Shown in pieces: positions 20,847 through 31,374 of a stretch of 64,000 nucleotides of DNA. The position numbers and the translations under genes are program-made. Under the pieces are notes generated by a model. The model saw only the letters and a list, made by a program, of their open reading frames with translations, was not told the origin of the DNA and ran no database searches. The DNA comes from Pseudenterobacter timonensis (GTDB lineage: Bacteria; Pseudomonadota; Gammaproteobacteria; Enterobacterales; Enterobacteriaceae). The stretch spans positions 1,269,947 to 1,333,946 of the forward strand of contig NZ_FCOP01000011.1 of assembly GCF_900021175.1 (NCBI RefSeq). Reading direction: 5' to 3'. How positions within the stretch are numbered: position 1 is the stretch's first letter; every line of letters begins with the position of its first letter.

Positions 20847-20890
20847 CATAATCCCCTCCCGGTTTGCACACCGGGAATCCAGGAGAGTTC
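20847..20890 (+). promoter_or_regulatory. pyrD -10 and CTP-responsive leader hairpin
   Basis: The -10 CATAAT (20847-20852) is followed by a pyrimidine-rich start region and a hairpin TCCCGGT/ACCGGGA (20857-20876), then the ribosome site AGGAGAG. In E. coli, the nucleotide chosen for pyrD transcription start depends on the CTP/GTP balance. It decides whether a leader hairpin hides the ribosome site. The same layout here supports that mechanism by inference. Confidence 0.7.
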
Positions 20891-21901
20891 ATGTACTACC
20901 CCTTCGTTCGTAAAGCCCTTTTCCAGCTCGACCCCGAGCGCGCTCATGAATTGACCTTTCAGCAATTGCGCCGTATTACCGGCACCCCTCTTGAAGCGCT
21001 GGTGCGCCAGAAGGTGCAGGCAAAACCGGTTCAGTGCATGGGGTTAACCTTTAAGAATCCGCTGGGCCTGGCGGCCGGGCTGGACAAAAATGGCGAGTGC
21101 ATTGATGCGCTGGGCGCGATGGGGTTTGGCGCCATTGAAATCGGCACCGTCACGCCGCGCCCGCAGCCGGGTAACGACAAGCCGCGCCTCTTCCGTCTGG
21201 TGGAAGCCGAAGGGCTCATCAACCGCATGGGCTTCAATAACCTGGGCGTCGATCATCTGGTGGAGAACGTTAAAAAAGCCCATTTCGACGGCGTGCTGGG
21301 GATCAATATCGGCAAAAATAAAGATACGCCGGTAGAAAAAGGCAAAGATGACTATCTGATTTGTATGGAGAAAATCTATGCCTATGCGGGTTATATCGCC
21401 ATCAATATCTCCTCGCCCAATACCCCGGGGCTGCGCACGTTACAATATGGCGAGGCGCTGGACGATCTGCTGAGCGCCATTAAAAATAAGCAGCAGGCGC
21501 TGCAGGCCACCCACCATAAATATGTCCCGGTCGCGGTAAAAATCGCCCCGGATCTTTCTCATGAGGAATTGATTCAGGTAGCGGACAGCTTAATTCGCCA
21601 TAATATCGATGGTGTGATTGCCACCAATACCACCCTCGATCGTTCCCTGGTTCAGGGGATGCAGTATTGTAACGAAACGGGAGGACTCAGCGGGCGTCCG
21701 GTGCAGTTAAAAAGTACCGAAATTATTCGGGCATTAGCTGTGGAATTAAATGGCCGTTTACCCATTATTGGCGTGGGGGGCATTGATTCAGTTATCGCCG
21801 CGCGTGAGAAGATGGCCGCTGGCGCCAGCCTCGTGCAGATCTATTCAGGCTTCATTTTCAAAGGCCCGCCGCTGATTAAAGAGATCGTTAACTTTATCTA
21901 G
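20891..21901 (+). CDS. pyrD: Dihydroorotate dehydrogenase (quinone), class 2
   Basis: Fourth step of pyrimidine synthesis: oxidises dihydroorotate to orotate with quinone at the inner membrane. The start at 20891 ([14 protein letters not shown], with AGGAG nine bases upstream) gives 336 residues, equal to E. coli. The N-terminal amphipathic helices typical of class 2 are present. FMN and active-site motifs include [22 protein letters not shown] with the catalytic Ser, and the C-terminal IGVGGIDS. An open extension to 20864 would cover the leader hairpin and is rejected. Confidence 0.97.
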   Translation: MYYPFVRKALFQLDPERAHELTFQQLRRITGTPLEALVRQKVQAKPVQCMGLTFKNPLGLAAGLDKNGECIDALGAMGFGAIEIGTVTPRPQPGNDKPRLFRLVEAEGLINRMGFNNLGVDHLVENVKKAHFDGVLGINIGKNKDTPVEKGKDDYLICMEKIYAYAGYIAINISSPNTPGLRTLQYGEALDDLLSAIKNKQQALQATHHKYVPVAVKIAPDLSHEELIQVADSLIRHNIDGVIATNTTLDRSLVQGMQYCNETGGLSGRPVQLKSTEIIRALAVELNGRLPIIGVGGIDSVIAAREKMAAGASLVQIYSGFIFKGPPLIKEIVNFI

Positions 21902-22068
21902 CCAGGTCGCTAAACAGACGGCCAGGGGTTTATTTCCATCCCTGGTTGTTTTATATTCCCTCCCTGTTGCTTATTTAGACATGATGGTCTTTTATTATTG
22001 ATGTAGTAAGCGAAGCGGCAATAAGGACATTTTCTGAACAGGATGTTTAAACGGGGAGGTGAGGGCCA

Positions 22069-22611
22069 ATGCGAATTAAACCTGACGATAACTGGCGCTG
22101 GTATTATTGCGAAGAACACGATCGCATGATGCTCGATCTCGCCAATGGTATGCTTTTTCGCTCCCGTTTTGCGCGCCGAATGCTGACGCCGGACGCCTTT
22201 GCGCCGTCGGGCTTTTGCGTGGATGACGCCGCCCTCTACTTCTCCTTCGAAGAGAAATGCCGCGATCTTCAGCTTTCGAAAGAGCAGCGTGCTGAACTGG
22301 TGCTCAATGCGCTGGTGGCTATCCGCTTCCTGAAACCCCAGATGCCCAAAAGCTGGCATTTTATGGCCCACGGCGCGCCGTGGACGCCCGCTCCTGGCGA
22401 TGCCGCCTGCGTTAATCTGAGCGATACCGCCGAAGAGGTAAGTCTGCTGGTGGTGGAGCCGGGCGAAAATGCCGCGCTTTGCCTGCTGGCCCAGCCCGGC
22501 GTGGTGATTGCCGGGCGTACCATGCAGTTGGGGGATGCAATTAAGGTGATGAACGATCGGCTCAAGCCGCTACCGATCGCCGAATCTTACCGTTTCGAAC
22601 AGGCCGTTTAA
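22069..22611 (+). CDS. zapC: Cell division protein ZapC
   Basis: FtsZ-associated protein that promotes Z-ring assembly at midcell. 180 residues, the same as E. coli. It starts [21 protein letters not shown] and contains the conserved [18 protein letters not shown]. It has a GGGGAGGTGAGG ribosome site. The gene is monocistronic, and its TAA overlaps the TAA of convergent ycbX by two bases (shared interval 22608-22611). Confidence 0.96.
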   Translation: MRIKPDDNWRWYYCEEHDRMMLDLANGMLFRSRFARRMLTPDAFAPSGFCVDDAALYFSFEEKCRDLQLSKEQRAELVLNALVAIRFLKPQMPKSWHFMAHGAPWTPAPGDAACVNLSDTAEEVSLLVVEPGENAALCLLAQPGVVIAGRTMQLGDAIKVMNDRLKPLPIAESYRFEQAV

Positions 22612-23717
22612 GGCTCCAGCCGTAGTGAAGTCGCCGGCACGCAGCTGCAGCAGAGGATGGTGCCATCGTTGCCCACCGCCGACTGTTTCAGCGCGCTGAC
22701 CTCTCCCTCAACCAGCCTGACGCGACAGCATCCGCAAATACCCGCCCGACAGGAGTAAGGCACCCGGATCCCGGCCTGCTCAAGCTGTTCCAGCAAAACC
22801 TGCTGATTATTACCGCGTATCACCTGGCCCTGCCATTCGATATCCACCGTTGCGCTCGGCTGCGTTTCACGCTCGACAGGTTCGCTCTCTTCGCCTGGCC
22901 CGTAAACTTTAGCCGGGGCGGTAGCGAGAACTTCGATCTCATCGCCAACGCGGATCACGCCGCTGGAACGAGGAATAAGGTTCTGCCCAAAATCCACGTT
23001 GCCGTTATCCTGCGCGGTGCGAAACGACTGCAGCGTTTTGAGCGGCTCGCCGGCGGGATGTTTTTGCCCTTTTTCCGGGCTGATGGTGGTCAAAATACAG
23101 CGGCTGCACGGTTTGGCTACGTCAAATATGACGCTGCCGATGCGGATCGTTTTCCAGGTATCCTCCTCCCATGCCTGCGCGCCGGTGACCACCAGATTCG
23201 GGCGAAACTGCTCCATCTGAACGCTGGCGGGGCAGCGGTGTTGCAAATCCCGCAGGGAGGCTTCGTTAGTCAGCAGGAAAGGGAAGCCGTCGGCGAAAGA
23301 GAGGGGCACCGCCTCGAAGCGCTTCACGCGGCGGGTCAACTGCGGCCCGACCCAGCGCAGCTGCACATCGCGGGCGAAAAAGCCGCTCAGCCAGCGGTTG
23401 ATCTCCTCGGGGGCAATGCGGGCGGTGAAGTGGTTGCCCCAGACTTCAGTGGGGGCATCGACGGCGGCGAAATCGCTGAAGCGGACGACAACGCTTGAGC
23501 CGTCCGGCGCGGTCAGATGCAGCCCGTCGTGCAGCGGCGCCGGGAAAAAGCGAACCATCTGCGGATACTGCCGGGCGGTAATAAAGGTGCCGTCAGTTTC
23601 CGTCACCATAAAAATACGATCGAAGGCAAAACCGCTAAAATCGGCCAGCGCATGCGTCAGGCCAATCCCGCGCATCGATTTAACCGGATGGATGAAAAGC
23701 CTGGATAAAGTCGGCAT
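22608..23717 (-). CDS. ycbX: MOSC and 2Fe-2S ferredoxin domain protein YcbX
   Basis: Molybdenum-cofactor-dependent protein. In E. coli, YcbX detoxifies N-hydroxylated bases such as 6-hydroxylaminopurine. The start at 23717 ([20 protein letters not shown]) gives 369 residues, the E. coli length. The MOSC domain occupies about residues 1-270, including [16 protein letters not shown] short linker follows, then a plant-type ferredoxin domain with cysteines in [12 protein letters not shown] and ILCCSC. It is divergent from rlmKL. Confidence 0.95.
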   Translation of the reverse strand: MPTLSRLFIHPVKSMRGIGLTHALADFSGFAFDRIFMVTETDGTFITARQYPQMVRFFPAPLHDGLHLTAPDGSSVVVRFSDFAAVDAPTEVWGNHFTARIAPEEINRWLSGFFARDVQLRWVGPQLTRRVKRFEAVPLSFADGFPFLLTNEASLRDLQHRCPASVQMEQFRPNLVVTGAQAWEEDTWKTIRIGSVIFDVAKPCSRCILTTISPEKGQKHPAGEPLKTLQSFRTAQDNGNVDFGQNLIPRSSGVIRVGDEIEVLATAPAKVYGPGEESEPVERETQPSATVDIEWQGQVIRGNNQQVLLEQLEQAGIRVPYSCRAGICGCCRVRLVEGEVSALKQSAVGNDGTILCCSCVPATSLRLEP

Positions 23718-23754
23718 CGTATTCTCCCTTCGATGAAAATAAGCCCTCAACTTT

Positions 23755-23782
23755 ATGACATACACCGGAGATTGGCTATAAT
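23755..23782 (+). promoter_or_regulatory. Probable sigma-70 promoter of rlmKL
   Basis: ATGACA, a 16-base spacer and a perfect TATAAT (23777-23782), 33 bases before the rlmKL start codon. Assigned from motif match and position. Confidence 0.75.
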
Positions 23783-23815
23783 GCGCAGCAATTTTCTTAG
23801 AGTAAAAGTGACGAT

Positions 23816-25924
23816 ATGAATTCTCTGTTTGCCAGTACGGCCCGTGGGCTGGAAGAGCTGTTAAAAACTGAACTGGAAGGAATGGGCGCGCAGGCGTGCC
23901 AGGTGGTTCAGGGTGGTGTCCATTTTGAGGGCGACACGCGGCTTATTTACCAGAGCCTGATGTGGAGCCGTCTCGCCTCGCGCATCATGATGCCGCTGGG
24001 AGCCTGTAAGGTCTACAGCGATCTTGATCTCTATCTCGGCGTGCAGGCGATTGACTGGACAGAGATCTTCGCGCCAGGCGCTACCTTTGCCGTCCATTTT
24101 AACGGGCTGAACGACGAAATCCGCAACAGCCAGTACGGGGCGCTGAAGGTGAAAGATGCCATCGTCGACAGCTTCACCCGTAAAAATCTGGAGCGTCCTA
24201 ATGTGGATCGCGAAAGCCCTGACCTGCGGATTAACGTCTGGCTTAATAAAGAGACGGCGAATATCTCGCTGGATCTGAGCGGCGAAGGGCTGCATCTGCG
24301 CGGCTATCGCGATCGCACCGGCATGGCGCCAATCAAAGAGAACCTCGCGGCGGCAATCGTCATGCGCTCCGGCTGGCAGCCGGGCACGCCGCTGCTCGAT
24401 CCGATGTGCGGCTCCGGCACGCTGCTGATTGAAGCGGCGATGTGGGCCACCGACCGGGCGCCGGGCCTGCACCGCGGCCACTGGGGCTTTGGCGGCTGGG
24501 CGCAGCACGACGAGGCTATCTGGAAAGAGGTCAAAGCCGAAGCGCAAACCCGCGCGCGCAAGGGGCTTGCCGACTACGGCTCCCGCTTCTACGGCTCCGA
24601 CAGCGACGCTCGCGTCATTGAACGCGCGCGCAGCAACGCCCGCCGCGCCGGAATTGGCGAGCTGATCGACTTTGAGGTAAAGGATGTGGCGCAGCTGACC
24701 AATCCGCTGCCGAAAGGGCCTTACGGCACCGTGATCAGCAACCCGCCCTACGGGGAGCGTCTGGACAGTGAACCGGCGCTGATTGCCCTGCACAGCCTGC
24801 TGGGGCGCAACCTGAAGGATCGCTTTGGCGGCTGGAACCTGTCGCTGTTTAGCGCCTCGCCGGAGCTGTTAAGCTGCCTGCAGCTGCGCGCCGAGCGTCA
24901 ATTCAAGGCGAAAAACGGCCCGCTGGACTGCGTGCAGAAGAACTACCATCTGGCGGAGAAAGAGGGCGACAGCCGTCCTGCCACGGTGGCGGAAGATTAC
25001 GCCAACCGTCTGCGCAAAAACGTGAAGAAATTTGAAAAGTGGGCGAAGCAGGAGGGGATTGAGTGCTATCGCCTCTACGACGCCGACCTGCCGGAGTATA
25101 ACGTGGCGGTTGACCGCTACGCTGACTGGATCGTGGTGCAGGAGTATGCGCCGCCGAAAACCGTCGATGCGCAAAAAGCGCGTCAGCGTCTGCTGGATAT
25201 TATCGCCGCCACCATCAACGTGCTGGGCATCGCCCCCAACAAGCTGGTGCTGAAAACCCGCGAACGACAGAAAGGGAAAAACCAGTACCAGAAGATGAAC
25301 GAGAAGGGGGATTTCATCGAAGTGGGCGAATATAACGCCCGCCTGTGGGTGAACCTGACCGACTATCTTGATACCGGTCTGTTCCTTGACCACCGTATCG
25401 CCCGTCGTATGCTGGGGCAGATGAGCAAAGGGAAAGATTTCCTCAACCTCTTCTCCTATACCGGCAGCGCCAGCGTTCATGCGGGGCTCGGCGGCGCGCG
25501 TTCCACTACCACGGTGGATATGTCGCGCACCTATCTGGAGTGGGCGGAGCGCAACCTGCGGCTTAACGGCCTGACCGGACGTCAGCATCGCCTGATGCAG
25601 GCCGACGTGCTGGGCTGGCTGCGGGACACCGATGAACAGTTCGACCTGATCTTTATCGATCCGCCGACCTTCTCCAACTCCAAGCGTATGGAAGAGACCT
25701 TTGACGTTCAGCGCGATCACCTGCGCCTGATGACCGATCTCAAGCGTCTGCTGCGCAAGGGGGGAACGATCATGTTCTCAAACAACAAACGCGGTTTCCG
25801 CATGGATCACGACGGGCTGGCAGCGCTTGGGCTGAAGGCACAAGAGATTAGCCAAAAAACCCTCTCTCAGGATTTTGCCCGTAACCGTCAGATCCATAAC
25901 TGCTGGCTGATTACCGCAGCCTGA
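23816..25924 (+). CDS. rlmL: Bifunctional 23S rRNA methyltransferase RlmKL (YcbY)
   Basis: Two fused SAM methyltransferases that modify 23S rRNA during 50S assembly: the N-terminal RlmL makes m2G2445 and the C-terminal RlmK makes m7G2069. 702 residues, equal to E. coli. A THUMP RNA-binding domain comes first. Then come the RlmL Rossmann fold ([15 protein letters not shown] and NPPYGERL near residue 309) and the RlmK domain ([28 protein letters not shown] near 615). Twelve bases before uup, so probably co-transcribed. Confidence 0.97.
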   Translation: MNSLFASTARGLEELLKTELEGMGAQACQVVQGGVHFEGDTRLIYQSLMWSRLASRIMMPLGACKVYSDLDLYLGVQAIDWTEIFAPGATFAVHFNGLNDEIRNSQYGALKVKDAIVDSFTRKNLERPNVDRESPDLRINVWLNKETANISLDLSGEGLHLRGYRDRTGMAPIKENLAAAIVMRSGWQPGTPLLDPMCGSGTLLIEAAMWATDRAPGLHRGHWGFGGWAQHDEAIWKEVKAEAQTRARKGLADYGSRFYGSDSDARVIERARSNARRAGIGELIDFEVKDVAQLTNPLPKGPYGTVISNPPYGERLDSEPALIALHSLLGRNLKDRFGGWNLSLFSASPELLSCLQLRAERQFKAKNGPLDCVQKNYHLAEKEGDSRPATVAEDYANRLRKNVKKFEKWAKQEGIECYRLYDADLPEYNVAVDRYADWIVVQEYAPPKTVDAQKARQRLLDIIAATINVLGIAPNKLVLKTRERQKGKNQYQKMNEKGDFIEVGEYNARLWVNLTDYLDTGLFLDHRIARRMLGQMSKGKDFLNLFSYTGSASVHAGLGGARSTTTVDMSRTYLEWAERNLRLNGLTGRQHRLMQADVLGWLRDTDEQFDLIFIDPPTFSNSKRMEETFDVQRDHLRLMTDLKRLLRKGGTIMFSNNKRGFRMDHDGLAALGLKAQEISQKTLSQDFARNRQIHNCWLITAA

Positions 25925-25936
25925 AAGGAATAACAG

Positions 25937-27844
25937 ATGTCACTGATTAGTATGCACGGCGCCTGGCTCTCCTTTAGCGACGCGCCGCTTCTTGATAACG
26001 CAGAGCTGCACATCGAGGACAACGAGCGCGTCTGTCTGGTAGGGCGCAACGGCGCGGGTAAATCGACGCTCATGAAGATCCTCAACCGCGAACAGGGGCT
26101 GGACGACGGGCGCATCGTTTACGAGCAGGATCTGATTGTATCCCGCCTGCAGCAGGACCCGCCGCGTAACGTGGCGGGCAGCGTGTACGATTTTGTCGCC
26201 GAGGGGATTGAAGAGCAGGCGGAGTACCTGAAACGCTATCACGAGATCTCCCATCTGGTGATGAGCGATCCGAGCGACAAAAACCTCAACGAGATGGCCC
26301 GCGTACAGGAGCTGCTCGACCACCACGGCCTGTGGCAGCTGGAGAATCGTATTAACGAGGTGCTGGCGCAGCTCGGGCTGGAAGCCGATACGCCGCTCGC
26401 CTCGCTCTCGGGCGGCTGGCTGCGTAAGGCGGCGCTGGGCCGCGCGCTGGTCAGCGGGCCGAAGGTGCTGCTGCTCGACGAACCGACTAACCACCTGGAT
26501 ATCGAAACTATCGACTGGCTGGAAGGGTTCCTGAAATCCTTTAGCGGCACCATTATCTTCATCTCCCATGACCGTTCGTTTATCCGCAACATGGCGACCC
26601 GCATCGTCGACCTCGATCGCGGCAAGCTGGTGACCTATCCGGGGGATTACGACACCTACCTGCTGGAAAAAGAGGAGAACCTGCGGGTAGAAGAGCTGCA
26701 AAACGCCGAGTTTGATCGCAAGCTGGCGCAGGAAGAGGTGTGGATCCGCCAGGGCATCAAGGCGCGTCGTACCCGTAACGAAGGGCGCGTGCGCGCGCTT
26801 AAAGCGATGCGCCGCGAGCGCAGCGAACGCCGGGAAGTGATGGGTAGCGCGAAGATGCAGGTGGAAGAGGCCTCCCGCTCCGGCAAAATCGTCTTTGAGA
26901 TGGAAAACGTCAACTACCAGGTCAACGGCAAAGTGCTGGTAAACGATTTTTCCGCGCAGGTTCAGCGCGGCGATAAAATCGCGCTCATCGGTCCGAACGG
27001 CTGCGGTAAAACCACCCTGCTGAAGCTGATGCTGGGCCAGCTGAAGGCGGACAGCGGGCGCATTCACTGCGGTACCAAGCTGGAGGTCGCCTATTTTGAC
27101 CAGCATCGCGCCGAGCTTGATCCTGACAGAACGGTGATGGATAACCTGGCCGAGGGCAAGCAGGAGGTGATGGTCAACGGCAAGCCGCGCCACGTGCTGG
27201 GCTATCTGCAGGACTTTCTCTTCCACCCGAAACGGGCGATGACCCCGGTGCGGGCGCTGTCGGGCGGGGAGCGTAACCGTCTGCTGCTGGCGCGTCTGTT
27301 CCTTAAGCCCAGCAATCTGCTGATCCTCGATGAACCGACCAACGATCTCGATGTCGAAACGCTGGAGCTGCTGGAAGAGTTGATTGATGGCTATCAGGGT
27401 ACCGTGATGCTGGTCAGCCACGATCGTCAGTTTGTGGATAATACCGTCACCGAGTGCTGGATCTTTGAAGGCCAGGGCCGTATCGGGCAGTATGTCGGCG
27501 GCTACCACGACGCGCGCGGTCAGCAGGCGCAGTCTCTGGCGCAAAAGCAGCCGAAAGCGAAAGAGAGCGTCGCGACCCCTGCGGTAAAAGCAGAAAGTGT
27601 CAAAAAATCAACGACCAAACTAAGCTATAACCTGCAGCGCGAACTGGAAGGCTTACCGCAGCGGCTTGAAGAGCTGGAGGCCGCGCTTGAGGCGTTACAA
27701 AGTCAGGTCGCCGATGCCTCATTCTTTAGTCAGCCGCACGACTATACTCAAAAAATACTGGCAGAGCTTGCCCAGGCCGAGCAGGCGCTGGAAGAGGCTT
27801 TTGAGCGGTGGGAGTACCTTGAGTCTCTGAAAAATGGCGCGTAA
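25937..27844 (+). CDS. uup: ABC-F ATPase Uup
   Basis: Cytoplasmic ABC-F protein. In E. coli, loss of Uup raises precise excision of transposons, and the family acts on ribosomes and branched DNA. 635 residues with two ABC cassettes. The first has GRNGAGKST (about 36-44), LSGGWLRKAAL and LLLDEPTNHLD. The ABC-F linker is rich in Arg and Glu. The second has GPNGCGKTT (about 352-360), LSGGERNRLLLARL and LILDEPTNDLD. A C-terminal coiled coil (about 560-630) binds DNA in E. coli Uup. No transmembrane segment. Confidence 0.96.
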   Translation: MSLISMHGAWLSFSDAPLLDNAELHIEDNERVCLVGRNGAGKSTLMKILNREQGLDDGRIVYEQDLIVSRLQQDPPRNVAGSVYDFVAEGIEEQAEYLKRYHEISHLVMSDPSDKNLNEMARVQELLDHHGLWQLENRINEVLAQLGLEADTPLASLSGGWLRKAALGRALVSGPKVLLLDEPTNHLDIETIDWLEGFLKSFSGTIIFISHDRSFIRNMATRIVDLDRGKLVTYPGDYDTYLLEKEENLRVEELQNAEFDRKLAQEEVWIRQGIKARRTRNEGRVRALKAMRRERSERREVMGSAKMQVEEASRSGKIVFEMENVNYQVNGKVLVNDFSAQVQRGDKIALIGPNGCGKTTLLKLMLGQLKADSGRIHCGTKLEVAYFDQHRAELDPDRTVMDNLAEGKQEVMVNGKPRHVLGYLQDFLFHPKRAMTPVRALSGGERNRLLLARLFLKPSNLLILDEPTNDLDVETLELLEELIDGYQGTVMLVSHDRQFVDNTVTECWIFEGQGRIGQYVGGYHDARGQQAQSLAQKQPKAKESVATPAVKAESVKKSTTKLSYNLQRELEGLPQRLEELEAALEALQSQVADASFFSQPHDYTQKILAELAQAEQALEEAFERWEYLESLKNGA

Positions 27845-27856
27845 ACAGGAACCTCT

Positions 27857-29110
27857 ATGTGTGATCAGCACCATGCCGACCGGCATATACTGTGTTCGCA
27901 ATGCGATCTGCTCGTGGCGTTGCCCGAGCTTGGGCAGGGAGAGCGGGCGGAATGCCCGCGCTGCGGCGCGACGCTGACCACCCGCTGGGATGCTCCCCGA
28001 CAACGTCCCACCGCCTATGCGGTGGCGGCGCTGTTCATGCTGCTGCTCTCCAACCTCTTTCCGTTCGTCAACATGAAAGTGGGCGGAATGACCAGCGAAG
28101 TAAAGCTGCTTGAGATCCCTGCCGTCCTCTTCTCAGAAGATTACGCCAGCCTCGGCACTTTCTTTCTGCTCTTCGTGCAGATAGTGCCGGCGCTCTGTCT
28201 GGCGATCATTCTGCTGCTGGTCAACCGGGTACAGATGCCGGTTGTGCTTAAAGCCCGTCTCGCCCGCATCCTTTTCCTGCTGAAAAGCTGGGGAATGGCG
28301 GAGATTTTCCTGGCGGGGATCTTGGTGAGTTTCGTTAAGCTGATGGCCTATGGCGACATTGGCATCGGCAGCAGTTTTATCCCCTGGTGTCTCTTCTGTA
28401 TCGTGCAGCTTCGCGCCTTTCAGTGCGTGGACCGCCGCTGGGTGTGGGACGATATTGCCCCCGCGCCGGTGCTGACACAGCCATTGAAGGTGGGCGTCGC
28501 GGGGATCCGTCAGGGGCTGCGCTCCTGCGCCTGCTGTACCGCGGTGCTGCCGGCCGACACTGCGGTTTGCCCGCGCTGCCTGACCAAAGGAGATGTGCGA
28601 CGTAAAAATAGCCTGCAGTGGACGATGGCGCTGCTGGTGACCTCCCTGATGCTCTATCTGCCCGCCAATATTTTGCCGATCATGATCACCGATCTGCTCG
28701 GCGATAAGATGCCCTCGACCATCCTGGCGGGGGTCATTTTGCTCTGGGGAGAAGGCTCCTACCCGGTGGCAATGGTGATTTTTATCGCCAGCATCATGGT
28801 GCCGACCCTCAAAATGATCGCCATCGCCTGGCTTTGCTGGGATGCGAAAGGGCACGGCAGGCGCGATAGCGAGCGCATGCACCTTATTTATGAAGTGGTT
28901 GAGTTTGTTGGTCGCTGGTCGATGATCGACGTGTTTGTAATAGCCGTACTCTCTGCGCTGGTGCGTATGGGAGGGCTGATGAGTATTTATCCCGCGATGG
29001 GAGCGCTGATGTTTGCGCTGGTCGTTATTATGACGATGTTTGCGGCCATGACCTTCGACCCTCGGTTATCGTGGGATCGTGAGCCAGATTCAAGCCATGA
29101 GGAAAGATAA
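27857..29110 (+). CDS. pqiA: Intermembrane transport protein PqiA
   Basis: Inner-membrane subunit of the PqiABC system, which bridges the envelope for lipid transport. 417 residues. It has two CxxC-pair zinc-ribbon-like elements: CSQCDLLVAL...CPRC near the N-terminus, and CACCTAVLPADTAVCPRC in mid-protein. Each precedes a set of four or so hydrophobic helices, giving two LetA-like halves. The 12-base gap from uup and 4-base gap to pqiB suggest one transcript. E. coli pqi is paraquat-inducible through SoxRS; no SoxS box was identified here. Confidence 0.95.
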   Translation: MCDQHHADRHILCSQCDLLVALPELGQGERAECPRCGATLTTRWDAPRQRPTAYAVAALFMLLLSNLFPFVNMKVGGMTSEVKLLEIPAVLFSEDYASLGTFFLLFVQIVPALCLAIILLLVNRVQMPVVLKARLARILFLLKSWGMAEIFLAGILVSFVKLMAYGDIGIGSSFIPWCLFCIVQLRAFQCVDRRWVWDDIAPAPVLTQPLKVGVAGIRQGLRSCACCTAVLPADTAVCPRCLTKGDVRRKNSLQWTMALLVTSLMLYLPANILPIMITDLLGDKMPSTILAGVILLWGEGSYPVAMVIFIASIMVPTLKMIAIAWLCWDAKGHGRRDSERMHLIYEVVEFVGRWSMIDVFVIAVLSALVRMGGLMSIYPAMGALMFALVVIMTMFAAMTFDPRLSWDREPDSSHEER

Positions 29111-29114
29111 GAGC

Positions 29115-30755
29115 ATGGAAAATAAGAGTGGAGAGGCCAAAGTGCAGAAGGTCAGAAACTGGTCGCCGGTGTGGATTTTTCCCATCGTAACCGCCCTGAT
29201 CGGCGCATGGATCCTGTTTTATCATTATAGTCACCAGGGACCGGTGGTGACGCTGATCACCAACAACGCCGAAGGCATCGAAGGGGGTAAAACCCCCATC
29301 AAGAGCCGAAGCGTTGATGTGGGCGTAGTGGAGAGCGCGACCCTTACCGACGATCTGACCCATGTGGAGATCAAAGCTCGTCTGCGTGCCGGCATGGAAA
29401 AGCTGCTGCATGGCGACTCGGTGTTTTGGGTGGTGAAGCCGCAGGTCGGGCGTGAGGGAATTAGCGGCCTCGGCACGCTGCTTTCCGGCGCCTATATTGA
29501 ACTTCAGCCTGGGACGAAGGGTGCCCAGCCCCCACAGTATCAGCTGCTTGACTCCCCTCCGCTGGCGCCGCCGGATGCAAAGGGGATCCGCGTGATTCTG
29601 GAGAGTAAAAAAGCGGGCCAGCTCTCTCCGGGTGACCCGGTGTTGTTCCGTGGCTATCGCGTCGGCTCGGTTGAAACCAGCACCTTTGACGCGCAGAAAC
29701 GGACCATCCGCTATCAGCTCTTTATTAATGCGCCAAACGATCGTCTGGTGACCAGCAACGTGCGCTTCTGGAAAGACAGCGGTATCGCGGTTGATCTTAC
29801 CTCTGCCGGGATGCGCGTGGAGATGGGGTCGCTGTCGACGCTCTTTGGCGGCGGCGTTAGCTTCGACGTGCCGGAAGGGCTGGAGCTGGGGCAGCCGGTC
29901 GCAGAAAAAACAGAGTTCCCGCTCTATAACGATCAGAAAAGTATTCAGGATGCGCTCTATACCGATCATATCGACTATCTGATGTTCTTTAAAGATTCCG
30001 TTCGCGGCCTGCAACCGGGCGCGCCGGTAGAGTTTCGCGGCATTCGTCTGGGAACCGTGGGTCAGGTGCCGTTCTTCGTGCCGGGGCTGCGTCAGGTGCT
30101 GGACGATGATTACCGTATCCCGGTGCTGATCCGCATCGAGCCTGAGCGCCTGATCAATAAAGTGGGCGTGGAGACCGACATTGGTACCCACATCACCGAT
30201 CTGATGAAGCGCGGGCTGCGCGGCTCGCTCAAAACCGGCAACCTGGTAACCGGCGCGCTCTACGTGGATATGGACTTTTACCCGAAAGCGCCGCCGATTA
30301 CCGGTATGCGTGAGTTTGGCGGTTATAAGATTATCCCGACGGTCAGCAGTGGCCTGGCGCAGATCCAGCAGCGACTGATGGATACTCTGGATAAGATCAA
30401 CAATCTGCCGCTGAATCCGCTGGTACAGCAGGCGACCAACAGCCTGACGGAAACCCAGGCGACCATGCGCCGTCTGCAAACCACGCTGGATAATCTCAAC
30501 AGAATCACAGCGAACCAGTCTGTGCAGCAGCTGCCGCAGGATATGCAGAACACGCTGCGCGAGCTGAACCGGAGTATGCAGGGCTTCCAGCCGGGATCGG
30601 CAGCCTATAACAAGATGGTGGGGGATATGCAGCGCCTGGATCAGGTTCTGCGCGAGCTTCAGCCGGTTCTGAAAACGCTCAACGAAAAGAGCAACGCGCT
30701 GGTATTTGAAGCGAAAGACAAAAAAGATCCTGAGCCGAAGAGGGCAAAAGAATGA
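29115..30755 (+). CDS. pqiB: Intermembrane transport protein PqiB (MCE family)
   Basis: Periplasm-spanning MCE protein of PqiABC. The start at 29115 (MENKSGEAKVQK) gives 546 residues, equal to E. coli. A single N-terminal membrane anchor, VWIFPIVTALIGAWILFYHY, is followed by three MCE domains. Their repeated GxPVxFRGxxxGxV signatures include GDPVLFRGYRVGSV and GAPVEFRGIRLGTV. A long Gln/Leu-rich C-terminal helical segment (about 430-520) in E. coli forms a needle-like channel. Two upstream in-frame Met codons are rejected because they lie within pqiA. Confidence 0.96.
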   Translation: MENKSGEAKVQKVRNWSPVWIFPIVTALIGAWILFYHYSHQGPVVTLITNNAEGIEGGKTPIKSRSVDVGVVESATLTDDLTHVEIKARLRAGMEKLLHGDSVFWVVKPQVGREGISGLGTLLSGAYIELQPGTKGAQPPQYQLLDSPPLAPPDAKGIRVILESKKAGQLSPGDPVLFRGYRVGSVETSTFDAQKRTIRYQLFINAPNDRLVTSNVRFWKDSGIAVDLTSAGMRVEMGSLSTLFGGGVSFDVPEGLELGQPVAEKTEFPLYNDQKSIQDALYTDHIDYLMFFKDSVRGLQPGAPVEFRGIRLGTVGQVPFFVPGLRQVLDDDYRIPVLIRIEPERLINKVGVETDIGTHITDLMKRGLRGSLKTGNLVTGALYVDMDFYPKAPPITGMREFGGYKIIPTVSSGLAQIQQRLMDTLDKINNLPLNPLVQQATNSLTETQATMRRLQTTLDNLNRITANQSVQQLPQDMQNTLRELNRSMQGFQPGSAAYNKMVGDMQRLDQVLRELQPVLKTLNEKSNALVFEAKDKKDPEPKRAKE

Positions 30756-31318
30756 AAAAATGGTTATTGATCGCCGGAGCCCTGGCCTTAACGGCCTGCA
30801 GCTCAGGCGGTGATAATAAAAGTTACTACCAGCTGCCGATGGCCTCCCAGACCGTCGGGCAGAGCAGCATGGCGCAGTCCAGCCGCCTGCTGTGGGTGGA
30901 GCAGGTCAGCGTGCCCGACTATCTGGCGGGCAACGGCGTGGTCTATCAGACCAGCGATGTGCAGTACGTAATTGCCAGCAATAATCTGTGGGCCAGCCCG
31001 CTCGACCAGCAGCTACGCAACGCGCTGGTGGCGAACCTGAGCAGCCAGCTGCCGGGTTGGGTGGTCGCCTCCCAGCCGCTGGGTACGCAGCAGGATACGC
31101 TTAACGTTAACGTCACGGGCTTTCACGGCCGTTACGATGGCCGGGTGATTGTCAGCGGCGAGTGGCTGCTGAATCACCAGGGACAGCTGATTAAACGTCC
31201 GTTCCACGTCGAGCTTAAGCAGCAGCAGGATGGTTATGACGAGATGGTGAAAATGCTGGCGCAGGGATGGGCGCAGGAGGCGGCCTCCATCGCCAGCGAG
31301 ATTTCCCGACTGCCATAA
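30752..31318 (+). CDS. pqiC: Outer-membrane lipoprotein PqiC (YmbA)
   Basis: Lipoprotein subunit of the Pqi transport system, thought to dock PqiB at the outer membrane. 188 residues. The signal sequence ends in a lipobox, ALTACSSGG, with the lipidated Cys near residue 16. It is an ABC-type transport auxiliary (DUF330-like) domain containing RLLWVEQVSVPDYLAG. Its ATG overlaps the pqiB stop (ATGA), and a terminator follows. Confidence 0.95.
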   Translation: MKKWLLIAGALALTACSSGGDNKSYYQLPMASQTVGQSSMAQSSRLLWVEQVSVPDYLAGNGVVYQTSDVQYVIASNNLWASPLDQQLRNALVANLSSQLPGWVVASQPLGTQQDTLNVNVTGFHGRYDGRVIVSGEWLLNHQGQLIKRPFHVELKQQQDGYDEMVKMLAQGWAQEAASIASEISRLP

Positions 31319-31337
31319 GTAAATTTCATCGAGCGAG

Positions 31338-31374
31338 GCCGTAATCAGCCAGAAGCTGATTGCGGCTTTTTTTT
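31338..31374 (+). terminator. Terminator of the pqi operon
   Basis: Long stem GCCGTAATCAGC/GCTGATTGCGGC with a CAGAA loop and an eight-T run. Confidence 0.93.

Noticed and set aside
25940-27544. 534-codon open frame antisense to uup
   Set aside because: Shadow of uup: no ribosome site, composition unlike a real protein, and both ABC cassettes of uup are intact.
29028-30479. Long antisense frame over pqiB
   Set aside because: Same shadow effect; no recognisable motif and pqiB is complete.
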